Assembly: GCA_013823505.1 (NCBI GenBank)
Contig: PNMH01000091.1
Coordinates: forward strand, 1-13,111
From: Polaromonas sp.
GTDB lineage: Bacteria; Pseudomonadota; Gammaproteobacteria; Burkholderiales; Burkholderiaceae
DNA: 13,111 bases
Reading direction: 5' to 3'
Shown here: piece by piece, positions 1 to 6,071 of the stretch
Position numbering within the stretch: the stretch's first letter is position 1
Layout of the letters: the number at the start of each line of letters is the position of its first letter
Position numbers and translations under genes: made by a program
Notes under the pieces: model-generated
What the model saw: only the letters and a program-made list of their open reading frames with translations
Databases searched by the model: none
What the model was told of the DNA's origin: nothing

Positions 1-420
1 TCGCTGGGTTTGGCCCGCGCCGCCATGCGCAAGCAAAAGGGCATTGCTGGGCAGGGCTACCTCGACCCGCAGCCACGGTACCTGATCGTTCCGGTGGCGC
101 TGGAAACCCTGGCCGAACAGCTGATCGCCAGCATCGTGGACCCATCCAAGGGGAACGACACGCCGAACCTGCAGTTCATCCGCAACCTGACCCTGGTGGC
201 CGATCCCCGACTGGACGCATCGAGCGCGACCGCCTGGTACCTGGCCGCGAGCCCGAACCAGATTGACGGCATCCTGCGCGTGTACCTGGATGGTCAACGG
301 CAGCCGACCATCATCGAGAACACCGAGTTCAAGCGCGACGTGTACGGCTACAAGGTGCGAATCGACTTCGGCGTGGGCGTGATTGATCACCGGGCGCTGC
401 ACAAGAACCCGGGCGCCTGA
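1..420 (+). CDS. Phage prohead protease/major capsid fusion protein, C-terminal fragment (5' end outside window)
   Basis: The reading frame is open at base 1 and ends with TGA at 418-420, so only the last 139 residues are visible. The segment AMRKQKG, then PRYLIVPVALETLAEQL, the VDPRLDA element, AWYLAASP and a closing RIDFGVGVIDHRALHKN resemble the C-terminus of phage major capsid proteins of the prohead protease/capsid fusion (Mu-gpT/HK97-like) group. In that family this part builds the capsid shell. The TTG at position 10 is not a real start because the frame continues upstream. No head-tail or tail gene follows; the next genes are two tRNA-Lys genes of the host. Family assignment comes from recalled sequence patterns; prophage, satellite or remnant cannot be decided from this fragment. 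Confidence 0.75.
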   Translation, partial: SLGLARAAMRKQKGIAGQGYLDPQPRYLIVPVALETLAEQLIASIVDPSKGNDTPNLQFIRNLTLVADPRLDASSATAWYLAASPNQIDGILRVYLDGQRQPTIIENTEFKRDVYGYKVRIDFGVGVIDHRALHKNPGA

Positions 421-724
421 TTCGCCCCACCGTCTTCCTGAGCCGTGGCGCCTGCCAGCGGCCAGTATCTGCGCCCCACCTCTCCGGGGCGTGGCAGGCA
501 CCCCGCCACAGAAGCGGCTGATTCTGTGGTGGCTGGTCAGGGGACGCGTTGTCTGGGAAGAAAGCGCAGCGAGACCGGCACTACTACAAACCAGCTTCGG
601 GCTGGTTTTTCTTCGTCGTGCACGAATGGCGCACAGGGTTTGGTGGTGTGGTTGACAAAAAAATCACCCTCTTTGTGGCACGCATCGAACAACTGTCACC
701 AGACTGTCACCGGCTCCAGAAACG
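421..724. other. Non-coding segment between capsid gene and tRNA-Lys, with strong hairpins
   Basis: No convincing gene. Direct reading shows three structures in a row on the plus strand. The first is an 8-bp outer stem (450-457 with 492-499) enclosing a 6-bp GC stem (472-477 with 486-491). The second is an 11-bp stem with an 8-base loop (503-513 with 522-532, one G-T pair). The third is the intrinsic terminator at 588-610, listed separately. Further right there is a direct repeat of ACTGTCACC (692-700 and 703-711) and an isolated TTGACA (652-657) without a matching -10. This may be the capsid gene's 3' untranslated region, a small RNA, or the phage-side attachment region. Confidence 0.45.
588..610 (+). 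terminator. Intrinsic terminator downstream of the capsid gene
   Basis: The stem AAACCAGC (588-595) pairs perfectly with GCTGGTTT (601-608) around the 5-base loop TTCGG, and a run of T at 606-610 follows on the plus strand. This is a textbook rho-independent terminator. It would end transcription coming from the phage gene before it reaches the oppositely oriented tRNA operon. Confidence 0.75.
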
Positions 725-758
725 AAAAAGCCAGCTACATATTTTGTAGCTGGCTTTT
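725..758 (-). terminator. Terminator of the tRNA-Lys operon (probably bidirectional)
   Basis: Bases 726-739 pair with 745-758 in a 14-bp perfect stem with a 5-base loop. The core is GCCAGCTAC/GTAGCTGGC, flanked by A and T runs on both sides. Read on the minus strand the stem is followed by a T run (complement of 725-729), 20 bases beyond the encoded CCA of tRNA-Lys(TTT). The T run at 755-758 could also stop plus-strand transcripts. Confidence 0.8.
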
Positions 759-778
759 CAGTCCCCATGGGGGTTTTA

Positions 779-854
779 TGGTGGGACGTGCGGGGGTCGA
801 ACCCACGACAAACGGATTAAAAGTCCGCTGCTCTACCAACTGAGCTAACGTCCC
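779..854 (-). tRNA. tRNA-Lys (anticodon TTT), CCA encoded
   Basis: The minus strand folds as a complete tRNA: acceptor GGGACGT/ACGTCCC, D-arm TTAGCTCAGTTGGTAGAGC, anticodon stem CGGA/TCCG with loop CTTTTAA giving anticodon TTT, and a T-arm with GGTTCGACC. Discriminator A is at 782 and the CCA end is encoded at 779-781. It reads AAA (and AAG by wobble). It is the second gene of a two-tRNA operon. Its 3' end faces the phage-derived DNA on the left, a typical site for tyrosine-recombinase integration; the gene itself is intact. Confidence 0.96.
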
Positions 855-926
855 ATCAACTGGGTGCCGGGCAGACCGTGATCTGTCCCAACTGAATTCA
901 CCTGCGAGACCCGAACCAGCATTCGC

Positions 927-1002
927 TGGTGGGGCGTGAGTGACTCGAACACTCGACCTACGGATTAAGAGTCCGCTGCTCTACCAACTGAGCTAACGCC
1001 CC
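927..1002 (-). tRNA. tRNA-Lys (anticodon CTT), CCA encoded
   Basis: The minus strand gives acceptor GGGGCGT/ACGCCCC, the same D-arm and anticodon stem as its neighbour, anticodon loop CTCTTAA (anticodon CTT), and T-stem GAGTG/CACTC with loop TTCGAGT. Discriminator A is at 930 and the encoded CCA at 927-929. It reads AAG. It is first in the operon, about 38 nt after the predicted transcription start. A 72-nt spacer (855-926) without visible structure separates it from tRNA-Lys(TTT). Confidence 0.96.
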
Positions 1003-1042
1003 TTCGGGATCCGCAGTTTCAAGTTTCACACTCTGCGAAGCC

Positions 1043-1855
1043 TCAAATTATAGCGTCGTTTTTGCCGTGTTTTGAAGTGGCTTCAAAACTACTGGCGCTT
1101 CCAGCCAGTGCATTCATCACCCAACCGGCAGCACACAGCCCAAAGGTGGCCGTGACGCTCACGACCGAGCCATACCCGTGGCAGTTGAGGGAGCCGTCGC
1201 CCGCATCGACCGAACAGGACGCATCGGGCGGCGCCACCGCCTCGCGGCTGAACACACAGGTGCAACCCATGCGCCCGCTGCGCGCGGCGCCGTGCTCCTT
1301 GCGCAGGCGGTAGCGCAATTGCGCGAGCAGCGGGTCGTGCGTCACGTCGGCCAGATCGCTCACCTCCACCGCCTGCGCCAGGCGTTTGCCACCGGCCGCA
1401 CCCACCGTCACGAAAGGCACCCCTTTGCATCGCGCCCAGGCCGCCAGCGCGGTTTTGGCCCTGACCTGATCGCAAGCGTCTATGAGTGCAGCAGGTGCAG
1501 CCGGGTCATCTGCCAACAACGCGGGCCAGTTGTCTGGCGTCACAAAGTCGTCGATCACATGCACCTGGCAATCTGGATGGAACAGCGCAATGCGCTCCCG
1601 CATGGCCTGGGCTTTGGACTGGCCCAGGCTGGGTTCGAGTGCGTGGATCTGCCGGTTGATGTTGGACTCCGACACATGGTCTGTGTCGATCAGCGTGAGC
1701 CGACGCACGCCGCTGCGGGCCAGCGCTTCAACCGCCCAGGACCCCACGCCGCCGATCCCGACCACCACCACATGCGCGTCAAAGATGCGCTGTGCACCGG
1801 CCACGCCATAGAGCCGACGCAAGCCACCAAAGCGGCGCTCGAAGCCCTCGGTCAT
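1043..1855 (-). CDS. tcdA: tRNA threonylcarbamoyladenosine dehydratase TcdA (CsdL)
   Basis: An E1/ThiF-like enzyme that uses ATP to dehydrate the t6A base at position 37 of ANN-decoding tRNAs, giving cyclic t6A. The 270 residues match the usual size (about 268). Visible are the nucleotide-binding loop GIGGVGS (33-39), the IDTDHVSESNINRQ element (56-69) with its conserved Asp, Asn and Arg, Lys81, the GAAGGK segment, CTCVFSREAV and a hydrophobic stretch near the C-terminus. I chose the ATG at 1853-1855 (MTEGFERRFGG) because it gives the family's normal N-terminus; a longer frame to 1915 would overlap the upstream transporter gene and add unrelated residues. The gene lies 19 nt downstream of the YeeE/YedE gene, so co-transcription is likely. 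Its last codons contain the promoter of the tRNA-Lys operon, whose products are themselves t6A-type substrates. Confidence 0.93.
   Translation of the reverse strand: MTEGFERRFGGLRRLYGVAGAQRIFDAHVVVVGIGGVGSWAVEALARSGVRRLTLIDTDHVSESNINRQIHALEPSLGQSKAQAMRERIALFHPDCQVHVIDDFVTPDNWPALLADDPAAPAALIDACDQVRAKTALAAWARCKGVPFVTVGAAGGKRLAQAVEVSDLADVTHDPLLAQLRYRLRKEHGAARSGRMGCTCVFSREAVAPPDASCSVDAGDGSLNCHGYGSVVSVTATFGLCAAGWVMNALAGSASSFEATSKHGKNDAII
1047..1076 (-). promoter_or_regulatory. Sigma-70-type promoter of the tRNA-Lys operon
   Basis: On the minus strand there is a perfect -10 box TATAAT (1052 to 1047) and, 18 bp upstream, TTCAAA (1076 to 1071), a four-of-six match to TTGACA. Transcription would start near 1040, about 38 nt before the tRNA-Lys(CTT) 5' end. 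The boxes lie inside the last eleven codons of tcdA, so the tRNAs can be transcribed independently of that gene. Confidence 0.6.
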
Positions 1856-1874
1856 GAGCCCGGGAGTCCGGCAC

Positions 1875-2987
1875 TCACTCGCGCTCCAGCAACCATATCT
1901 GGAACCGGAACCCACCGATGGCGCCGAGCACGATGCCCGTGACCGCGATCATGCTGGTCAGGCTCAGGGTGGACAGGCCCGACAAGCCCTGCCCCACGGT
2001 ACAGCCCAGAGCGATGACGCCGCCCACACCCATGAGCACCGCGCCCCCAAGGTGCAAGGCCGTGTCTTGCGTGCTTCGGAACCCTTCCCAGCGGAAGCTC
2101 TTTCCCACCATGGCCTGGACGAAGGAACCCGCCACCACCCCCAGCACCGTGACCACGCCCGTGGTCAGGACCTTTGATGTGTCGCTGAAGAAAATCACCC
2201 AATCCAGCGTGTAGGCCATGGGCGCGGTGAAGGTGAGCGACTCCATGCGCCCGGTGTTGGTGGCGAGGTACACGGCCTCCAGGGTTTCCGGGTGCTCGGG
2301 CACAAAGCCCAGATGGCCACTGACCCACCACATGGATGTGATCACGAGGCCCAGGCCGAGGCCTCCCAACAGGTTGTTGCCGGTGCGGAAGTCGGCATCC
2401 ATGAACGCCCAGGCCATCAGTGCCCCACCCACGAACAGCGCCACCAGCAGGCCCGTGAGCGCAGGGTTCCAGCCCAGGGCGCTGGACACCCAGACCGGCA
2501 AGGCACTGCCCAGGGAGAGGTCAAACGCCACCGTGTCCAGCGTGTTCACCCGCAGCACCGCGACCACACCGCGCAGGGTCGCGAAAGCCGCGAAACCCAT
2601 GACGAAAAACACCACCAGCGACTTCAGGCTGCCCGCACCGATGCGCACCAGGGTCTTGCTGCCACAACCCGACGCCAGCACCATGCCGAGCCCGAACAAG
2701 GCGCCGCCCACGAGTGCCGACAGCCAGACGATGCGGCCCGATGTGTAGATCGTTTGTGTGGTGTCGATCCAGCCGAGCCAGCCCATGGCATGAAATCCGA
2801 TCATCGCCACGCCGACCGCCATGGCCCACATGCGCATGCGGGTCCAGGCACCCATGTTGACGATGTCGCTGATCGCGCCCATGGTGCAGAAATGGGTGCG
2901 CTGGGCAATGAAACCAAACGCCGTGCCAACCGCGAAGGCGGCCCAGAGAACCAGAGCGTGCTGTTGTTGAAGGGCGGCGATGTCCAT
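1875..2987 (-). CDS. YeeE/YedE-family sulfur-compound transporter (TsuA-like inner-membrane protein)
   Basis: A 370-residue, highly hydrophobic protein with many membrane segments, of the DUF395 (YeeE/YedE) family. The characterised member TsuA takes up thiosulfate through a relay of conserved cysteines. Three matching cysteines are visible: C34 in THFCTMG, C108 in ASGCGSK and C329 in ALGCTVGQG. I prefer the ATG at 2985-2987 (MDIAALQQQ); ATG at 2996 and GTG at 3020 are in frame, and none has a good ribosome-binding site. It lies 61 nt after cpoB, with a strong hairpin in that gap, and 19 nt before tcdA. The substrate (thiosulfate, sulfide or another sulfur species) cannot be read from the sequence. 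Confidence 0.85.
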   Translation of the reverse strand: MDIAALQQQHALVLWAAFAVGTAFGFIAQRTHFCTMGAISDIVNMGAWTRMRMWAMAVGVAMIGFHAMGWLGWIDTTQTIYTSGRIVWLSALVGGALFGLGMVLASGCGSKTLVRIGAGSLKSLVVFFVMGFAAFATLRGVVAVLRVNTLDTVAFDLSLGSALPVWVSSALGWNPALTGLLVALFVGGALMAWAFMDADFRTGNNLLGGLGLGLVITSMWWVSGHLGFVPEHPETLEAVYLATNTGRMESLTFTAPMAYTLDWVIFFSDTSKVLTTGVVTVLGVVAGSFVQAMVGKSFRWEGFRSTQDTALHLGGAVLMGVGGVIALGCTVGQGLSGLSTLSLTSMIAVTGIVLGAIGGFRFQIWLLERE

Positions 2988-3009
2988 GGCCGCCATTGTA
3001 GGAGCAGGC

Positions 3010-3035
3010 CCGTGGCGCACCGTCGGTGGCCACGG
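3010..3035 (-). other. Hairpin between cpoB and the YeeE/YedE gene
   Basis: CCGTGGC (3010-3016) pairs perfectly with GCCACGG (3029-3035), and four more inner pairs (3018-3021 with 3025-3028) extend the stem past one bulged base. There is no T run on either side, so it is not a standard intrinsic terminator. It ends about 22 nt before the preferred start codon of the transporter gene and could influence its translation or mark the operon boundary. No function is demonstrated. Confidence 0.35.
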
Positions 3036-3048
3036 AATCGCCCCGCGA

Positions 3049-3861
3049 TCAGCGCAGTCGGCTCAGGCGCTCGCGGGCAGCAACGGTCGCCTCGGACTGG
3101 GGGTGGGCCTTGACCAGGTCTTCCAGCGTGCGGCGAGCGGCCTTGCTGTCCTTGAGCTCGATCTGGCTGTTGGCCAGGGCCAGCATGGCTTCGGGCGTGC
3201 GGGGGTGGGCGGGGAACTGCGTCACCAGCCGACGATGGGTGTCGATCGCTTCTTTGTAGGCCCGGTTGGCGTACTGCGCGTTGCCCAGCCAGTACAGGGC
3301 CGAGGCGGTGTAGCCGCTCTCAGGGTAGCGGCGCAGGAAGGCCACATAGGCCTGGGCCGAGGGCGCAAACTCGGAGCGGCGCAGCATCTGCATGGCCGCA
3401 TCGAAGTCACGCTGCTCGGCCGGTTCGGCAGTGAATTCCTTGCCGTCGAGCGTGACGCGAACCGGCTCCACCTTGCGCAGGCGTTCGTCCAGGCCCAGCT
3501 GCACGTCCTTCTGATGTCGCTGCAGCTCGGAGACATCGCGCGCCAGTTGCTCGTTTTGCCCGCGCAGCCTGGCCAGTTCGGTGCGCAGCTGTTCGATCTG
3601 GTTGGCCAGATCAAGCAGGCTGCGCCGGTTGGTGCTGTTGTTCTCCCGGGCTTCTTCGATGGCGCGGGCATGGGCGGCATTCGCCGCCTCCGCAGCCTGC
3701 CGGTTGTTTTCGACTCGCTGGCGCAGTTCGATGATGGCTTTGCGCGCCTCGTCGTCGGCAAACAGAGCATGGGCCTGCAGGGGCCAGAGTGTGGCAGCCA
3801 CCAGGGAAAGCGGCAGCAGCCCGGTAACAACGGAGCGGAATCGGATGACCATGGGACTCAT
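3049..3861 (-). CDS. cpoB: Cell division coordinator CpoB (YbgF), Tol-Pal associated
   Basis: A periplasmic protein that links peptidoglycan synthesis with outer-membrane constriction at division through TolA. The 270 residues show a signal peptide (VVTGLLPLSLVAATLWPLQAHA, cleavage expected near residue 32), then a charged coiled-coil region from about 38 to 125 (the YbgF trimerisation part), a short linker, and a TPR-like C-terminal domain from about 145 with repeats such as YWLGNAQYANRAYKEAID and MLALANSQIELKDSKAA. The ATG at 3859-3861 overlaps the TGA of pal by 4 nt, pointing to translational coupling; a second ATG three codons later is also possible. It is the last gene of the tolB-pal-cpoB set. 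Confidence 0.92.
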   Translation of the reverse strand: MSPMVIRFRSVVTGLLPLSLVAATLWPLQAHALFADDEARKAIIELRQRVENNRQAAEAANAAHARAIEEARENNSTNRRSLLDLANQIEQLRTELARLRGQNEQLARDVSELQRHQKDVQLGLDERLRKVEPVRVTLDGKEFTAEPAEQRDFDAAMQMLRRSEFAPSAQAYVAFLRRYPESGYTASALYWLGNAQYANRAYKEAIDTHRRLVTQFPAHPRTPEAMLALANSQIELKDSKAARRTLEDLVKAHPQSEATVAARERLSRLR

Positions 3862-4454
3862 CGGTAGGTGAATTCAACCCGGCGGTTTTTGGCGTAGGCC
3901 TCTTCGGTGAACCCGTTGACGGCGGGCTTCTCCTCACCAAAACTGACCGGCTCCACCTGTGCATCGTTCACGCCAAGCAGCACCAGCGCCCGACGCACCG
4001 CCTCGGCGCGCTTCTGGCCCAGAGCCAGGTTGTATTCGCGTCCGCCACGTTCGTCGGTGTGCCCTTCCAGCGCCAGCTTGCGGCTGCGGTTGGCGGCCAG
4101 GTATTTGGCGTTGGCTTCGAGTGTGGCGGCAAACTCGGGTTTGACGACAAAGCTGTCGTAGTCGAAATAGACCACACGGGCCATGGCCTCAGGCTGGGCC
4201 ACATCGGCGGGAGCCACCTGCACCGGCGAGACGCTGCGCTGATCAGCCCCGCTGCCCTGCGCAGCGGGGGCGACCGAACCCTGGGTCAGCGGGCTCACCG
4301 CAGAGCTGCCGCGATCCACCACCGGCACTTCGTTCAGGGGCACGCTGGAGGCACACGCCGCCAGTGTCGAAACGACCACCAGAGTCGCCAACAACCGGGC
4401 TGTGCGCTGCGTGATGACTGTCGCGCGGGCAAAGGGGGAGGATTCTTGGATCAT
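3858..4454 (-). CDS. pal: Peptidoglycan-associated lipoprotein Pal
   Basis: An outer-membrane lipoprotein that binds peptidoglycan through an OmpA-like domain and partners with TolB and TolA in outer-membrane constriction. In the 198 residues a signal peptide ends with the lipobox LAAC, so Cys34 would be lipidated. A Pro/Ser/Ala-rich linker follows, then the OmpA_C domain from about residue 95: YFDYDSFVVKPE, the signature LEGHTDERGGREYNLALGQ, and the C-terminal NRRVEFTYR. I chose the ATG at 4452-4454, which has AAAGG nine bases upstream, over an in-frame TTG at 4460. It lies 72 nt after tolB, and its stop overlaps the cpoB start. Confidence 0.95.
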   Translation of the reverse strand: MIQESSPFARATVITQRTARLLATLVVVSTLAACASSVPLNEVPVVDRGSSAVSPLTQGSVAPAAQGSGADQRSVSPVQVAPADVAQPEAMARVVYFDYDSFVVKPEFAATLEANAKYLAANRSRKLALEGHTDERGGREYNLALGQKRAEAVRRALVLLGVNDAQVEPVSFGEEKPAVNGFTEEAYAKNRRVEFTYR

Positions 4455-4467
4455 GCTCAAAGCCTTT

Positions 4468-4512
4468 AAAAAAATGGAAAAAAGATCGACCGCACCGGCA
4501 TCATCCGGTGCG
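4468..4512 (-). promoter_or_regulatory. Hairpin plus T tracts between tolB and pal (attenuator-like)
   Basis: CGCACCGG (4491-4498) pairs perfectly with CCGGTGCG (4505-4512) around a 6-base loop. On the minus strand the stem is followed, after about 7 nt, by six T (4483-4478) and then, after four bases, seven more T (4474-4468). The gap between stem and T run is long for an efficient terminator, so partial termination or mRNA processing between tolB and pal is more likely. The pal ribosome-binding site follows directly. Confidence 0.45.
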
Positions 4513-4526
4513 AAAAGCCAGCGGCT

Positions 4527-5860
4527 TCAACGCAGAAACGGGCCCCACTCGGGCTCACGGATATCGCCTTGCGCCCCGGCCAGGCGGGTCTTGATGCGGC
4601 CATCCAGCGTGGTGGTCATGAGCGCCTCCTGGCCCTTGTCGCGGGTGGCGTAAATGATCATGCGACCGTTGGGCGCGAAGCTCGGGCTCTCGTCGGCACT
4701 GGTGTCGGTCAGCGCGGTCACGTTGCCGCTGGACAGTTCCATCACGTGCAGACGGAAAGCACCGCCGACGCGCGAGATGAAGGCCAGCCAGCGACCGTCC
4801 GGGCTGGGGTTTGGTGAAATGTTGTAGTTGCCCACGAAGGTGACGCGCTGCGCGCTGCCGCCCTGCGCCCCCATGCGGTAGATCTGCGGTGAACCACCCC
4901 GGTCGCTCACGAAAAAGATGGTCTTGCCGTCGGCGCTGAACACCGGCTCGGTGTCGATGCTGTCGGTCTGCGTGAGCCGCTGGGGTTCACCGCCATTGGC
5001 GCCGACCGCGTAAATCTGGGCATTGCCCGAGATGGAGAGCGTGGCCACCAACTGCCTGCCGTCGGGCGACCAGGCCGGTGCGCTGTTGGAGCCACGAAAG
5101 TTCGCCAGCAGACGGCGTTTGCCGGTCGCCACATCGTGCGCATAGATGACCGGCTTGCGGGCCTCGAACGACACATAGGCCAGCTGCGAGCCACCCGGTG
5201 CCCAGCTCGGGGAAATGATGGGCTCCGGGCTGCTCAGCGCGGCACGGGCGTTTTCGCCGTCGGCATCGGCCACCCACAGGCTGTAGCGCTGAGCGACCTT
5301 GCTCACATAGGCAATGCGGGTGGAAAACACACCCTTGTCGCCGGTGATTTTTTCGTAAACGTGGTCAGCGATTCGGTGGGCCGCCAGGCGCAGGTCCTGA
5401 GCCGACACCGGGTAACTCAGCCCGCCCAGGTCCTGCCCGCGCACCACGTCCCAGAGGCGAAAACGCACATCAAAGCGCCCATCAGCGAGGCGGGACACGC
5501 TGCCCGTCAGCAGGGAGTCGGTCCCTTTTTCGCGCCACGGGGCCGGGTCGGGGCGTGCCGTCTCGTCCAGCGCACCTGCACCGGCTCCACAAAACGGAAC
5601 CGGCCGCTGCGCTCCAGATCGGCCCGCACGATGGCGGCCATGTTCTGGCTGGCGACATCGTTGCCGCGAAAGCCCACCACCGAAAAGGGGAACTGCGTGA
5701 GCCCCACGCCAGAGACCTCAACGCGGAATTGCGCGCGCGCCTGGTGCAGCGGCAAAACCAGCAGAGGAAGCGCGCCCGCTGCACACAAGAAGCGCCTGCG
5801 TGGGGTCGGAGCCCAAAAATCGAAACGGGTCAAATCCAGCATCCTTTGTGTATCGCCCAT
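4527..5860 (-). pseudogene. tolB: tolB, Tol-Pal periplasmic beta-propeller protein, interrupted by a one-base frameshift
   Basis: TolB is the periplasmic partner of Pal and TolA. The N-terminal part starts at ATG 5858-5860 (CAGG nine bases upstream) and shows a signal peptide with RRRFL (residues 21-25), hydrophobic core and ARA cleavage site near 43, then mature FRVEVSGVG and the D1 domain NMAAIVRADLERSGRFRFV. After residue 95 (EPVQ) this frame turns to nonsense and stops at TGA 5507-5509. The next frame continues the family sequence at once: LDETARPDPAPWREKG, SLLTGSVSRLADGRFDVRFR, then repeated beta-propeller PD40 blades (PSWAPGGSQLAY, PAWSPDGRQLVAT, PVFSADGKTIFFVSDRGG, PNPSPDGRWLAF, PSFAPNGRMIIYATRD) to the stop at 4527. 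Restoring one base at about 5571-5577 gives a 444-residue protein, close to the usual 430. It may be a true mutation or a sequencing error; the rest of the gene is not decayed. Confidence 0.9.
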
Positions 5861-6071
5861 GGGTCAAAGCCTGAGGTCCAACCAAGCCGTCTGCGAGCCC
5901 TTGCAGTGGGGCGCAGCCGATGATAGCGGAGGCCTCGCGGCTCACCGTGACAAGATGTGAGCCTCATGCCTACCAGTTACGCCGGTTGATCCGTCCACGC
6001 GGCGAAATGTTCCGCGACTTGTGCATCTTTTCAGCGCAGCGGTGTGCAACAGCACGCCAGCGCCCGGCGGA
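5861..6071. other. Intergenic region between rng and tolB
   Basis: This 211-bp gap probably holds the tolB promoter but shows no strong one. On the minus strand TATCAT (5925-5920) is a possible -10, yet the nearest -35-like TTGTCA (5953-5948) is 22 bp away, too far for a standard sigma-70 promoter. An inverted repeat GGCTCAC/GTGAGCC (5939-5945 and 5957-5963) overlaps the TTGTCA and might be an operator. A short Arg-rich frame of 18 codons (6026 to 5970) lacks a good ribosome-binding site. I see no remnant of tolA and no terminator after rng. Confidence 0.35.

Noticed and set aside
652..680. Perfect -35 box TTGACA on the plus strand
   Set aside because: There is no -10-like hexamer at 15-19 bp spacing, and any transcript would soon run into the terminator at 725-758 and the antisense tRNA operon.
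549..749. 66-codon plus-strand frame across the intergenic region
   Set aside because: It spans both terminators, has no good ribosome-binding site and no recognisable domain; at most it holds a decayed integrase tail.
445..843. 132-codon plus-strand frame running into the tRNA-Lys gene
   Set aside because: Its end (VGRAGVEPTTNGLKVRCST) is the well-known false peptide produced by translating a tRNA in antisense; the rest covers hairpins and terminators.
1856..1915. Longer tcdA start at 1915
   Set aside because: It would overlap the transporter gene by 41 nt and add 20 residues absent from the family; MTEGFERRFGG is the natural N-terminus.
5560..5585. Programmed ribosomal frameshift in tolB
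   Set aside because: No slippery heptamer or downstream pseudoknot is evident around GTGCAGGTGCGCTGG, and TolB is not known to use frameshifting; a plain indel explains the data.
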